Shown piece after piece: positions 10,801 to 20,800 of a stretch of 64,000 nt of DNA; positions within the stretch are counted from its first letter, which is position 1, and the number at the start of each line of letters is the position of its first letter. The notes under the pieces are model-generated. The model saw only the letters and a program-made list of their open reading frames with translations, was not told the DNA's origin and did not search any database. The stretch comes from Neoechinorhynchus agilis (taxonomy: Eukaryota; Acanthocephala): NCBI GenBank assembly GCA_051530055.1, contig CM121342.1, forward strand, positions 8,308,001 to 8,372,000, given 5' to 3'. The translations under genes were made by a program, and so were the position numbers.

Positions 10801-10980
10801 AAAAGTTCTATAAGTCTTTTGATGACATTTTTTTGACAATTTCCACCCTGAGATGCATTTCCATTGAACTTTTTCCGTCTCACAAACAATGAAGTTTGTG
10901 TGCAGCGAAATGATGTGAAGCGTCAAGTGCATTTCTTGTGGTTGAAAAGGCAACGTTCACCGAACTTTATTCAGTTAAGT

Positions 10981-11072
10981 TTAGATAAAAAAAATAGATC
11001 CATACTCACTATGTTAGGATTATTTTATATTTAAACTTCTTTGATAGCACACTAATTTATTCTAATTCGTCC
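10981..11072 (+). repeat. Direct repeat pair, copy 2
   Basis: Second copy of 10711-10800, starting 270 bases later. Differences are a few A runs and GGGTTATTTGAT versus GGATTATTTTAT. Confidence 0.75.
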
Positions 11073-11194
11073 AAGAAAATCAAATAACTTTTTGCCGGCA
11101 TAAACCAAAAACAAAAGTTTGCAAAGTCAAACGCCATGCAAAATGAACGCATCTTTATGTTTTCTACTATTGTCTTCGGGGGGGGAGAAAGATA

Positions 11195-11280
11195 CTTTCT
11201 ATTGGTAGTTTTGCAACCCTGGGTTTTCGGAAATAAAGCAGTGAAATTAAATCCGGGATGGCAAAACTACCAATAGAAAG
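11195..11280. repeat. Hairpin: 20-bp perfect inverted repeat
   Basis: CTTTCTATTGGTAGTTTTGC (11195-11214) is the exact reverse complement of 11261-11280, and pairing continues imperfectly inward (CCCTGG against CCGGGA). The loop is about 46 bases. A run of nine G precedes the left arm. No frame is inside. It could be a MITE, or a structured RNA if transcribed. Confidence 0.65.
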
Positions 11281-11885
11281 CACGCATCTTAATTTTTTAA
11301 TACCAATTCCTTAAGATATGACCTGCCTTCCCATTGGTCCATTTTAGAATACAAGTTCTTACCTAATTTTAACCGTTAAAAATGATAAAACCGAATTAAT
11401 TCTTTACATCGTTTATTTTAACGAGGCCAAAATAATTTTACTAATATTGGACCGGTTATTTTATGCGATCGTTAAATGATTTTTCTTTTTCGATCAGAGA
11501 CTTTATGTGGATTTATAAATGATTAATACGAAAATAAATGATCGATCTAGATGAGAAGATTTTTTGAGAATTTTCGAAATGTCATTCATTTTTTAGTTTC
11601 CACGAGTTAACTTCTCGGAATTCAGTTCATTTTTAGCAAACAACGTCATCTCGTTGGTCACTCGTTGGTTGCAGCACTGTTCGCGATTGGATTAACATCA
11701 TTTCAGTACGCTCGATTTGAGCAAATTCGTCCACAGATCTCGTATTCTCGTATCGATCTCGACCCGGTGTTGAATTCCGATGACAAGTATGAGTTTTGTG
11801 GGCTTAATAAATAAACAGAATTTCGTATCGATAGTTCTTAATTGATATTTAAAATCTCTTTTGCCATCTTTGAAAATTGCTAGAT

Positions 11886-12137
11886 ATGAACGAACAAATG
11901 GCGGATGCAATGCGAGGTTTGGAAATCGAGATGATGCAGGATTTGTATACAAGGGTCGTTCGGACTTGTCATTCGAAATGTATAGGAGGCCGGTACTATG
12001 ATCAAGAGCTTTCCAAAGGACAATCGATATGTGTCGATAGATGCGTCAGTAAATTCATCGAAGTTCATGACCGCGTCGGTAAAATATTAACCGCTAATCC
12101 TCAAATGAACGATCAAAATAATTCAGACGTGAAATGA
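11886..12137 (+). CDS. TIMM10: TIMM10, mitochondrial import small Tim chaperone
   Basis: An 83-residue protein starting at the ATG of MNEQMADAMRG. It has the twin CX3C motif of small Tim proteins: C28-HSK-C32 and C49-VDR-C53, separated by 16 residues. The block ELSKGQSICVDRCVSKF and the preceding EMMQDLYTRV..TCHSKC match Tim10 better than Tim8, Tim9 or Tim13. Tim9-Tim10 hexamers escort hydrophobic inner-membrane precursors across the intermembrane space; the cysteines form two disulfides through the Mia40 relay. The ATG follows TTGCTAG, which could be the 3' end of an intron in the 5' UTR, so an upstream non-coding exon is possible. Length is normal for the family. Confidence 0.92.
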   Translation: MNEQMADAMRGLEIEMMQDLYTRVVRTCHSKCIGGRYYDQELSKGQSICVDRCVSKFIEVHDRVGKILTANPQMNDQNNSDVK

Positions 12138-12318
12138 GTCTTTTTTCTTCTTGTGATGGAGGATGAAAAAGTTAGAGGTCATGAAACTTTGATTATACGC
12201 GAATTTGCGAGAAGTTAATTTGTGAACGTCTTTTACTGTAATTGAAAATTCAAATTGTTTGTTTATGGCATTGAAAAATTGAAAGAATTTCATTAAATCC
12301 GATTGTTTTCGGAGCCAC

Positions 12319-12386
12319 AATCTTGCGTACGTCTTTTTATAAAAAGGTTGCAAAATTGTTTGCTTGATTAAGGCGTACGCAAGATT
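12319..12386. repeat. Hairpin with 13-bp perfect arms
   Basis: AATCTTGCGTACG (12319-12331) and its exact reverse complement at 12374-12386. The arm sequence resembles the inner part of the larger hairpin at 13546-13631 (AATCTTGTACG), suggesting one family. Confidence 0.55.
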
Positions 12387-12619
12387 ATGCACTTGGGAAA
12401 TATCGTTTTTTAAATAAATTACTACTACAATTTTTCCGCCATAAACAAACATGAATAATTCAATCTTCAAACAAAATTCAAAATACAAAGCACTCCTGGG
12501 AGTGGATAATCATTATTTATCTTCGCATTCAGTCCCACAAAGCGTAAAAAATAGGCCGAATCGAGGTGCAATCATGAAAAACAAAAACTAGAAACTTTGA
12601 ATTTCCGTAATATAATATT

Positions 12620-12905
12620 CTATTGAAATATTTTGCGAGGAAACTCAGATAAAATATTTTTTATTCGGATCTGCAATTCTACAATCTCGAACGATATTCT
12701 CTTGATATGAATCATACCTTTGGTTGATTCGGTTGTTCGTTGTTATTTGAACCAAAATTTTGTAAGAATTTTACAGCCGGATGCTCTTCCACACGCCGAA
12801 CCTCCTCCTTTTTCAGCTGGGCTTGGGACCGTGCTTGGCGGAGTTTTTCATACCGGATTGCATCAAACAGTATAAATTGGTTGTCGAGGGAACCGCAACC
12901 TCTCG
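12620..12905 (-). CDS. Unidentified gene, C-terminal exons (partial)
   Basis: On the minus strand an open exon from about 12905 to 12718 encodes a charged helical segment (RYEKLRQARSQAQLKKEEV, then EEHPAVKFLQNFG) and ends at CCAAAG|GTATGA, a good donor. After 47 bases, typical for introns in this window, a TTGCAG acceptor is followed in phase by 16 codons and TAG (12670-12620). Upstream, the sequence before 12905 is CT-rich and ends in AG, so an acceptor is plausible and further exons should lie at higher coordinates. I could not place them and I do not recognise the protein. Evidence is frame, splice fit and amino-acid composition only. Confidence 0.4.
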
Positions 12906-13545
12906 AGAGAGAAAAATGCGTGAGTGAGAAGATAAACCGATTTGATACCGCTGTTGCTTAAATCTCAAATACCGTCAATCCACAAGAAATCTATTGTTTT
13001 ATTTGCTGACAAAAGGTTTGATATCTAAATGAGTTCGATTAAGCGAATATTTCTCATTTTTCTCAATTGGAATCCCATTCTTCGGCAATAAGACGTAAAA
13101 AAAAGTCACGGAACGTGTTATCGCTCCTAGCTCACTTTAGATGCCATTATGCAGTTCAAAAACGTAAATACAACACTGATGAGGTTCATTCGCAGTTCAT
13201 GCATTTTTTTACAATACCATTGGCGTTTTATCCTAGACTTTTTGCAAACGGTGCAGCTCACGAACTCTGGGAAATTGTTATGTGGAACGTTAGAGAAGAA
13301 ATGGTTTGCCTGCGTGATTCTTAACTCATGTGGTGGCGATGAGGCTTATCTTTTATATCGATTCTAAAAAGTACGCCTTTTCGGAACCGCGATGAATATA
13401 AAAGCGTCTTAGATTCTCATCATATCTTCGTTGTTGAGAAATTAAGCACAATATTTTCAGAATAGTAACATCGAAAATCTTTGGACTTGCGAATTGAAAT
13501 ATTTTGTCAATCATTTCGCGAAATTAAGGAAGTAATGTTTATGGC

Positions 13546-13631
13546 CCGATATTTCAGCATAATCTTGTACGCTTTTATCAAGATTGTTTCGTACTTCATC
13601 AAAAACGTACAAGATTGTGCCGAAATATCGG
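13546..13631. repeat. Hairpin with 26-bp arms
   Basis: Arms 13546-13571 and 13606-13631 are reverse complements with two mismatches. The outer part is CCGATATTTC and the inner part is AATCTTGTACG. The 34-base loop holds a further partial copy (AAGATTGTTTCGTAC). The 87-codon plus-strand frame across it (13481-13744) looks incidental. Confidence 0.65.
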
Positions 13632-14138
13632 ATCTTATAAAAAAAATTAATTTTTTACACGTCATAAACAAGCACGAATTGGCTTCAAATGTTTCCGTCC
13701 GTTTCCTTTGGACGCAATGCGATTCGTTTCAAAAAAATCTTTAATGGCTCTTACATTTATCCTAAATTCTACGATATAAATAACGAACATTTTAAAAATT
13801 TAAAGGGGTTTCTAACGTGAAATATTTTGAAACTTAACGCGGCGATAAATCGAATAAATTTCAACAAATCTGTGGTTAACAAAGTCCACAGAAAATCTTT
13901 TAAAAAAGAATAACATTTCAATTAGAATTTCATATATGAACCTTCGTGGACACGATTTATCTGATTAAATTCTAACCTAAAAACATCGTCAAAAAGTAAC
14001 GACTAAAAACTTTATCTTCGAAAAAAAACAATTTTTTATGAGCAAAGCTGCCTATTCAAAAATTCCGAATTGATCTCTGACTAAAGCATTCTAAAATAAT
14101 TCTAAAGATCGAAGACAAATCGCTCTCTAATTACCAAT

Positions 14139-14393
14139 TTACTTTACAACCAAATTCGGTTCGATTGCAATATCTTCTAAACTCTGTAACCTTAGACCGT
14201 TCAACATTGAACTACCGTCAAACTCATTGTTGATTGAAAACGCTTCCAATTGAGCCTGAAGTGATATTTTTTTACTTCCGTCTTTCTCGTCTCCAACGCC
14301 TTTATCACCTTTCGACCACGACGGCGCATTTATGCACCACTGAAACTTGTTACGTAGTCGATTCCATGGATCCGAGCCAAAGTGCCTGATTCG
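14139..14393 (-). CDS. Unidentified gene, terminal exon (partial)
   Basis: The minus strand is open to TAA at 14141-14139 with a protein-like C-terminus: DPWNRLRNKFQWC, then INAPSWSKGDKG and a hydrophilic tail with LRLQSLEDIAIEPN. Two acceptors are possible: AAATCGAATCAG at about 14394, or AAGTTTCAG at about 14345. The segment upstream (14394-14460) is also open, but in another frame (SETTEAKSAIVKSNQ), so either an intron or a frameshift separates them. I do not recognise the family. Codon use and length argue against chance. Confidence 0.4.
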   Translation of the reverse strand, partial: RIRHFGSDPWNRLRNKFQWCINAPSWSKGDKGVGDEKDGSKKISLQAQLEAFSINNEFDGSSMLNGLRLQSLEDIAIEPNLVVK

Positions 14394-14460
14394 ATTTTAC
14401 GATTGCTGATTTCGCTTCTGTGGTCTCAGAAGAGAATTCTAGCAGCTCAGATTTCGAAAA

Positions 14461-15618
14461 CTTTCTAATTAATCTTAGGTTAACTTCCGAGTGTTAAGAA
14501 CTTTGATATCTATAATCTAACGGCCGTCGCAGGAAAAAAACTTACTAAGGAATTTATAATCTTTAGAAGGTTTACGATACATTTGAAATCTCTATTGCTC
14601 ATGTCGACTTTTTTTAAAGCGTGGAAAAGAATTATTTTTCTAATTAAATACTTTAATGCGTTTTGTCAATTGGAAACCTTTTTTTATTTACCTTCAGCTC
14701 GTTATTACCTCTTCGTTTTGAGTAGAAATTCCACATTGAATTTAATGTGGATTAATTTCTTTATCTCCACAACCTTTGCAAATATTTCAGTTTCTACACG
14801 GATTAAGATGAGTCCTTTTACACTCATTCCGTTTTTGTGGATTATACTGAACCTTTTTATTTTATATCATTTGAAATGGTCGTCTATTTTCGAAAAATCC
14901 TTTCTAGTTGTTTACTCGTTCTAATTAATTTGTATTTCCATCAAAGAAGACAACAAGGATTTAATGGAAATCGATATTTTTTTGAATGTAATACACATTA
15001 GACATTTCTATATCAATCTGGTTTATTCCGAGTTCATGTTAGGAATATCTGTGTCTTTTGCTAAATTAGAAGCTCAATTTTAAGCGTTCCATTTGTATAG
15101 TCAAATCATATATTTATTTTGTAGAAGATAAAATTTTCTACTTAAAAATATTTAAATATAAATGGAAATGGATGGGAAATTCATCTGAAATTGCGAAGAG
15201 GCGTCTTTTTGAGGGATGAAATCAATCTTCAATCGAGAAAACTCGATTAACACGAGATTTTAAGATCACTTTAATGCAAATGCATCTACACTTGAATTTA
15301 TATGGCCATCTCGGATTGAATGTACCGATTGATCTGTGCTATTTTACAAAATAGTTTGTCTTCAAAATATGTTGCAATCTAAAAGTGCACGTTCGATTGA
15401 CTCTTTTGCGATCTTCTTTTTTTTAAAAAAATTGCGTTTTTTTTCTCAAAAAATCATCAACGTAGCCTTTTCCATTTCAGTCAAACCATATTTTTCGCAT
15501 TTATTATTGATTTTTTTTGGAAAAAATACTTTGTGTACACATTAAAGCTATTTCCGGTATTGACAATATAATTCATTCTTTTCGTTCACAAATTCCTCCT
15601 TTTCGTTCAACTCTGCAA
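14461..15618. other. AT-rich intergenic stretch
   Basis: Long T/A-rich sequence. Open frames at 14583-14924 and 15336-15545 (+) are low-complexity (F, L, I, K) with no motif. A short perfect hairpin (TCCACATT...AATGTGGA) sits near 14730. Confidence 0.4.
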
Positions 15619-15812
15619 CTATAATTGTTCGGCAGCTTCGCCGCGCTGATTTGCTGCATCAGGAAACTGCTGCAGCGCATGTCGCCGGTGGCATATTTCA
15701 GCATCTTTCCCAGTCGGGAAAGGAAATAATCGGCTTCTTTTCCGAGGCATCCCAACGTTTCCATTGCAATCGGAATGAATATATATATTGATGCCCGTCG
15801 AGCGAAGCACAT
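15619..15812 (-). pseudogene. R2-group-like element tail E3
   Basis: The minus-strand frame contains PIAMETLGCLGKEADYFLS, then LGKMLKYATGD and FLMQQISAA. This is the conserved C-terminal end of the R2-group-like family (METLG, TGD.R, FL.Q.IS). It is too short to be functional and is flanked by AT-rich DNA. Confidence 0.6.
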
Positions 15813-17513
15813 TAAAGAGTTTATTGATTTCTATTATTAAAATTGACACTCACTTCCGTCTAAAGAGTACGCGGAATCATTGTTAAAAGTCTTAATTTCC
15901 GGCATTTCTTTGAGCGACATCCCAAACCTAATAAATTTATGGATCATCTTACATATTTTCTCTGAGGGTAAACTTGACCAGACTTGCATAGTATCTTTTT
16001 TGAGCATTTATAAAAAAGAGGAATTGCTACTATTTCTCAAAGAAATTGGAATTTCCCATTGGGATTGGATTCGCTTATGACAAACTGGAAGTCCTTGACA
16101 GAACATTAAAGATCGGTCTCTCGGGCCATCTCTGTTATTTCTTACACATTGATCGAGCTAAGTACTTTTAAGAAGGTCTTTATAGTCCGTAGTCCAACAA
16201 AGCTCTCGCAAAATTACAACCGTCCTCCACAAGAAGCGCCCCACCGGGATCTTCTTTTCATGAGTGCAGCACTCACATTTCCGCAAACACGCAAAAAAGC
16301 TTGTCAACAAAGTTTTTGTTGAACACTACTGAATTTTTCTTCACAATCGTCGTCGTCGTCTCTCTCTTAGAAATGACAAAAGATATCAAAAATTGGACTT
16401 ACCCTGTGGCCAACGAATGAAGTCTAGACGACTTTGTCAATCACACCCTTACCGACATCTCTCTCCTTCTCCCCCACCCCCACGTTCGAACAGTATCTTT
16501 TCGCCTTTTCTCTAAATACTTCATGAATATTTATTAAATGTCGGACCGAAAAGGTTATTACATTTATATGTTTAACAATTGACACTTTCTACGCTTGTGG
16601 TGGTTACAACACTTCCAGTAGCCCGAATCTAAACCTACGAGCACTTCTCGTTGTTCCATTCGCACCGTTCGAAGTTTTTCCTTTTGCGGTACTCTCATTA
16701 ATGGAGAAAAGAAATCTTTGAGATCGCTATACGTTTCTCGGATCTACCCTTTTGCTAAATTTTACTTCACAAAAGAATACATTTGTATTCGTATCGTCTT
16801 TTGGTTACTTCAAACAAGCGAATATCCCGAATTTTCTCTTATGGTATTAACTTTGGATATCTTTAGGTGCGAGCTTTCCACTCATCCAAACGTGGACTGA
16901 AACCGACGCTGCATTTCGTCCGTATACACTTCTACATCATTAACCGCGAGCTTTACACTTGTTAGGCATTCTTCGTCTTTAGGACCCATATTCTACGCAC
17001 ATAGTATGGTCCGAATCCGATTCATTGAGATTCTTATCCGATTCATAATTTCAAATATCTAATTTTAAAACAGATAATCTTTCCTCCCCATTATCCTACG
17101 AATAATTATTGAAATCTTTCATCCGATAGGTTTCCGGATCCCTAATTAAAATAAGGGTCGAATTTTCCCTTTTAGATTCACTTTTTAAACAAATAATTCA
17201 CTGTTTTTTCTCAGGCCATGCGTATCAAGAGCTTTCTTTTAAGAAATACATCGACGCATGATAAAGATATGTGAGACACGGAGACTCGGATTCTTAGTCT
17301 AGGTAATGTAAGGAATGTGCCGGAATGACTACAACAAATAGTCCTCCAACGGACATCAGATTCGTTTTCTATCCAAAAGGAAGGGCCATTGCCAACAACC
17401 ATCAAAAGAAATCCCTTTTCAAACTCGAAATATTTCATCAAGCGGTTGCTAGTCGTTGCTGCTACTTTCAAACTGTAGGGATAAGATATCATGTTCGTAT
17501 TAATTACATCTTT
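15813..17513. other. Intergenic region upstream of MYO18
   Basis: Contains a 66-codon frame at 15880-16080 and others without motifs. A CT-rich tract lies around 16330-16500. No gene that I can support. Confidence 0.4.
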
Positions 17514-17863
17514 CTCCCAAAAAAGCTACAGATATTATTAATTCAAGGTCTTTTATATGGACCGATTATTTCGTTTTTGGAATGTTGTAAGCACAAGACA
17601 AATATTATTGTATAAGAGCAAGAGACTAGTGCGTTTGGAGAGATTTAACTCGTCCGCGGACTTGAGAGCGGCCACACGCTTCCCCTCCCGCTCCCAAAAA
17701 CTACAGATATTATTAATTCAAGGTCTTTTATATGGACCGATTATTTCGTTTTTGGAATGTTGTAAGCACAAGACAAATACTTGTGTATAAGAGCGAGAGA
17801 CTAGTGCGTTTGGAGAGATTTAACTCGTCCGCGGACTTGAGAGCGGCCACACACTTTCTCCCC
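17514..17863 (+). repeat. Tandem duplication, 2 x 175 bp, before MYO18
   Basis: Two head-to-tail copies with a 175-base period; CTACAGATATTATT recurs at 17526 and 17701. Each holds AATTCAAGGTCTTTTATATGG and ends in CTCGTCCGCGGACTTGAGAG followed by a GC-rich segment. The second copy ends about 17 bases before the MYO18 start codon, so the repeat covers the likely promoter and 5' UTR. Confidence 0.85.
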
Positions 17864-17879
17864 GTTGTTTTTAGAGCAA

Positions 17880-20800
17880 ATGTTCTCCTTTTTCAAACGG
17901 GACAACTATTCGTCGTCGTCACGAGACAAATCGATTGGTCATGCTTCGTCAGCGACGCCTCGCTCGGTTCAACCACGTAAAAAGCATCATGAAATCGAAT
18001 CCCGTATCAATCGCTTCGGTCGCCGTCGTCACCGATCGAGCGACATTCTCTCAATGGTACGAAGACACCTCGCTCTCTTCTCTTCTCTATACACATGCAT
18101 ATACTTCTCTTGTACCCTGGTGATACTGAAAAGGACCAGCCTTTCTTCTCCTCTATTTTTCAAGACTCACTTGCAGTGACTCATTTGCGCTCTCCCTTCA
18201 CCTATTTTTCCTTACGCCGCCCTTAATGTTCATTAGGGTCGTTCGGTGGTGACCCGCAACTCACACAACGACGACCTCCTCCTCCACCTCCCGTCCGTCC
18301 ACACACACAAGGTATCGTCGACAAAAGATGGTCAAGCGATTTCAAGCGCAATCACCAGTCAGCAATCAATCCAGTCGTCTCAGTCTTACTCAATCGATGA
18401 CACCCTCGCCCAAAACGACACCGGTTCTTCGACGACCATCGTCCTTAATGAACCCGACTACTGCGTCAAACAATCGACAAATAATGAGACTAGTATGTGT
18501 TTGTCGTCTTCGTTTAGATCCAATCACCTTCATTCTCAGTCCTCGCGTTCAGCATCCACTCAACGCTTCATTCGAGAAGTCATTGTTGAAAAAAGACCAT
18601 CAGATAACGTGTTTAATATTCAAATCGACCAAATTGAAAGCACGCCGAGTTCACAAGATGACAAACTATCGCGTCTTTTAGTGCGTGGACCCGGATTTTT
18701 ACAAGATGACCGTTTGGTTTCACTAAATGGACGTCAAATCAGCCCGAGTATGCACTCCGATCGAGTTAATCGAATTATTAGATCACTCGCTGGAAAAACT
18801 TTGTCTGTACAAGTGCTTAGTATTGTATCGACCATGAATCAATCGACGACCCCGTCCGAAGGAACACGAAGCTCTACACCCGTCGTTATACGCGGTTCAA
18901 TCAAACGATTCGGAACTGTCCGAGGAAACACTCACAGAGTCCATGAAGTGACAAAACAAAACATTAACAATCTTTATTGGCTTGTGAATGAAAGCCAAGT
19001 ACCATCTTATAGCCTAGTTCAACTTCTTAGAGAAACCAGTAACAATAATGCCGTTGTTAGCCGAATTTCAATGCCTGGACAAATGTTTGAAGCGGGTATT
19101 GATAGGCTTGAGAAAGCCAATTACCCAGAATTCGACATGAGCGACCAATTATGTAATCTCCAGTACCTAAACGAAACAGCAATGCTTCATGTGATCCGTA
19201 CGCGACATTTGTCGGCTTATCCGTTCAGTGCAATTGGCCCAATTACTATATCTCTACCAGGTGGATCTCCTAAAGACGATTGCAAACATGTTGCAAGTGT
19301 TCTTGAGGAAATCAGAACCCTCAGACAAGAACTAACTCCTCCACATATTGTTTCATCAGTCATTCGACTTTACAGGAACGCTTGTGCTCGCAAAGGTTCA
19401 CATACTCTTTGTTTACTGGGTCAAGCAGAGAAACTTAAACGGGATTTAACTCGACGAGCTCTGATTTCAATTTGTTTACTCGGTTCTGATTGTAACGAAA
19501 CCGTAATTGGGACAGTAAAGGCGTTCACGGATATCCTGGATATTATATCCTGCTGTTGTCAACACACCGGACTGAGTCCCTACAGTTATCTAAATCAAAA
19601 CTCCGCTCTTCTATACTCCGTCGAGTTGAATTCTCACGGACGCATAAGCAAAATATCGTTCAATCTTACACTTTCAGATAAATCCGCTCTGTTTTATCAC
19701 AGAAGAGGAGCTTCGGTTTTCGGCCTTCTTTGTGCCGTAGCGCATTGCGACGATCCAGATATACGGCAAAAATTCAACCTCGATTGTGCTGTTAAACCAC
19801 AAGGACCGAAACATATATTCTTAAATTCATGCGATAATTCAAAATGTGTAGATCTCTGGCATCGTCTCACGGACGCTTTCGACAAACTTGACATTTCTCA
19901 ACATACCAGGGATGTTATCGTGTGTCTTTGCGCTGTAATCCTTCATCTAGGATCCTGTGATGCTTCCCGTCTTAGTGGTATAAGTCTTCAACGAGCTCAG
20001 AGTATTTGTAAGGTCCTCCCAAGTTTCATGGAGTCGTCCCGACTTCTTGGAGTTGAAACAAACGATTTTATATCGACTATATTTCACGTTCAACCGCACA
20101 TTAAACGAAGTTCGGACTCGCGTGGAAACGTAGATGAAGTCGAGATGGATACCGATATTACTCCCTTGAAGTGTATATGCGGATTTGCAATTTCCATCTA
20201 TGAGATAATTGTTAGCATCGCCGAAACTATTCTAAGTCAATCCCTTTCACTAATACTCGGTGACCGCGAGCGACCTTATCCGTCATCTCAATGCTCAACA
20301 GTTCATATTTTGAACGCTCCAACAATCAGCGCAATCGGCCGCCGTGGATGTTTTCCTCAGTTGGTGAATAACTACTTTGCAGAACGGCTTCAATCGGCAA
20401 TCAGTCATCACACGCATTCCAGTGTACTTAATAGCCTATTGAAGGAGTTCCCCGGATTTAACCCGAACCAAGACTGGACTAATTGGAGAAACAAATCGTT
20501 CAAACCGACTCAGCAAATCATGGAGAATTTGAACAGTGTCGAAAGATTGAAAGAAATCGGAATCCAGGGTCTGCTCTACCTCTTAGACCATCAGTTCCTA
20601 AGTCCAGATGAGATCATCTCAACAATATGTTCATCCCAACTAATGTCAGTAAAACTCAGCGACGCCACTGATCCATCAAGTCTATCTCCAGTCGTAAGTA
20701 TTGTGGCACGGCCTACTGTGTTCAAGCTTAACCATTTCAATGGCAATCTTCCAATGAACTACGATCCAACCGATTGGTTCGCAGTACATCGTGATCTACC

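Noticed and set aside
12123-12488. 121-codon minus-strand frame behind TIMM10
   Set aside because: Low-complexity F/K/I composition, no motif, overlaps the TIMM10 3' region and a hairpin.
13067-13324. 85-codon plus-strand frame
   Set aside because: No motif and no splice partners; a competing minus-strand frame is equally plausible.
13481-13744. 87-codon plus-strand frame
   Set aside because: It is mostly the arms and loop of the 26-bp hairpin; coding potential is not convincing.
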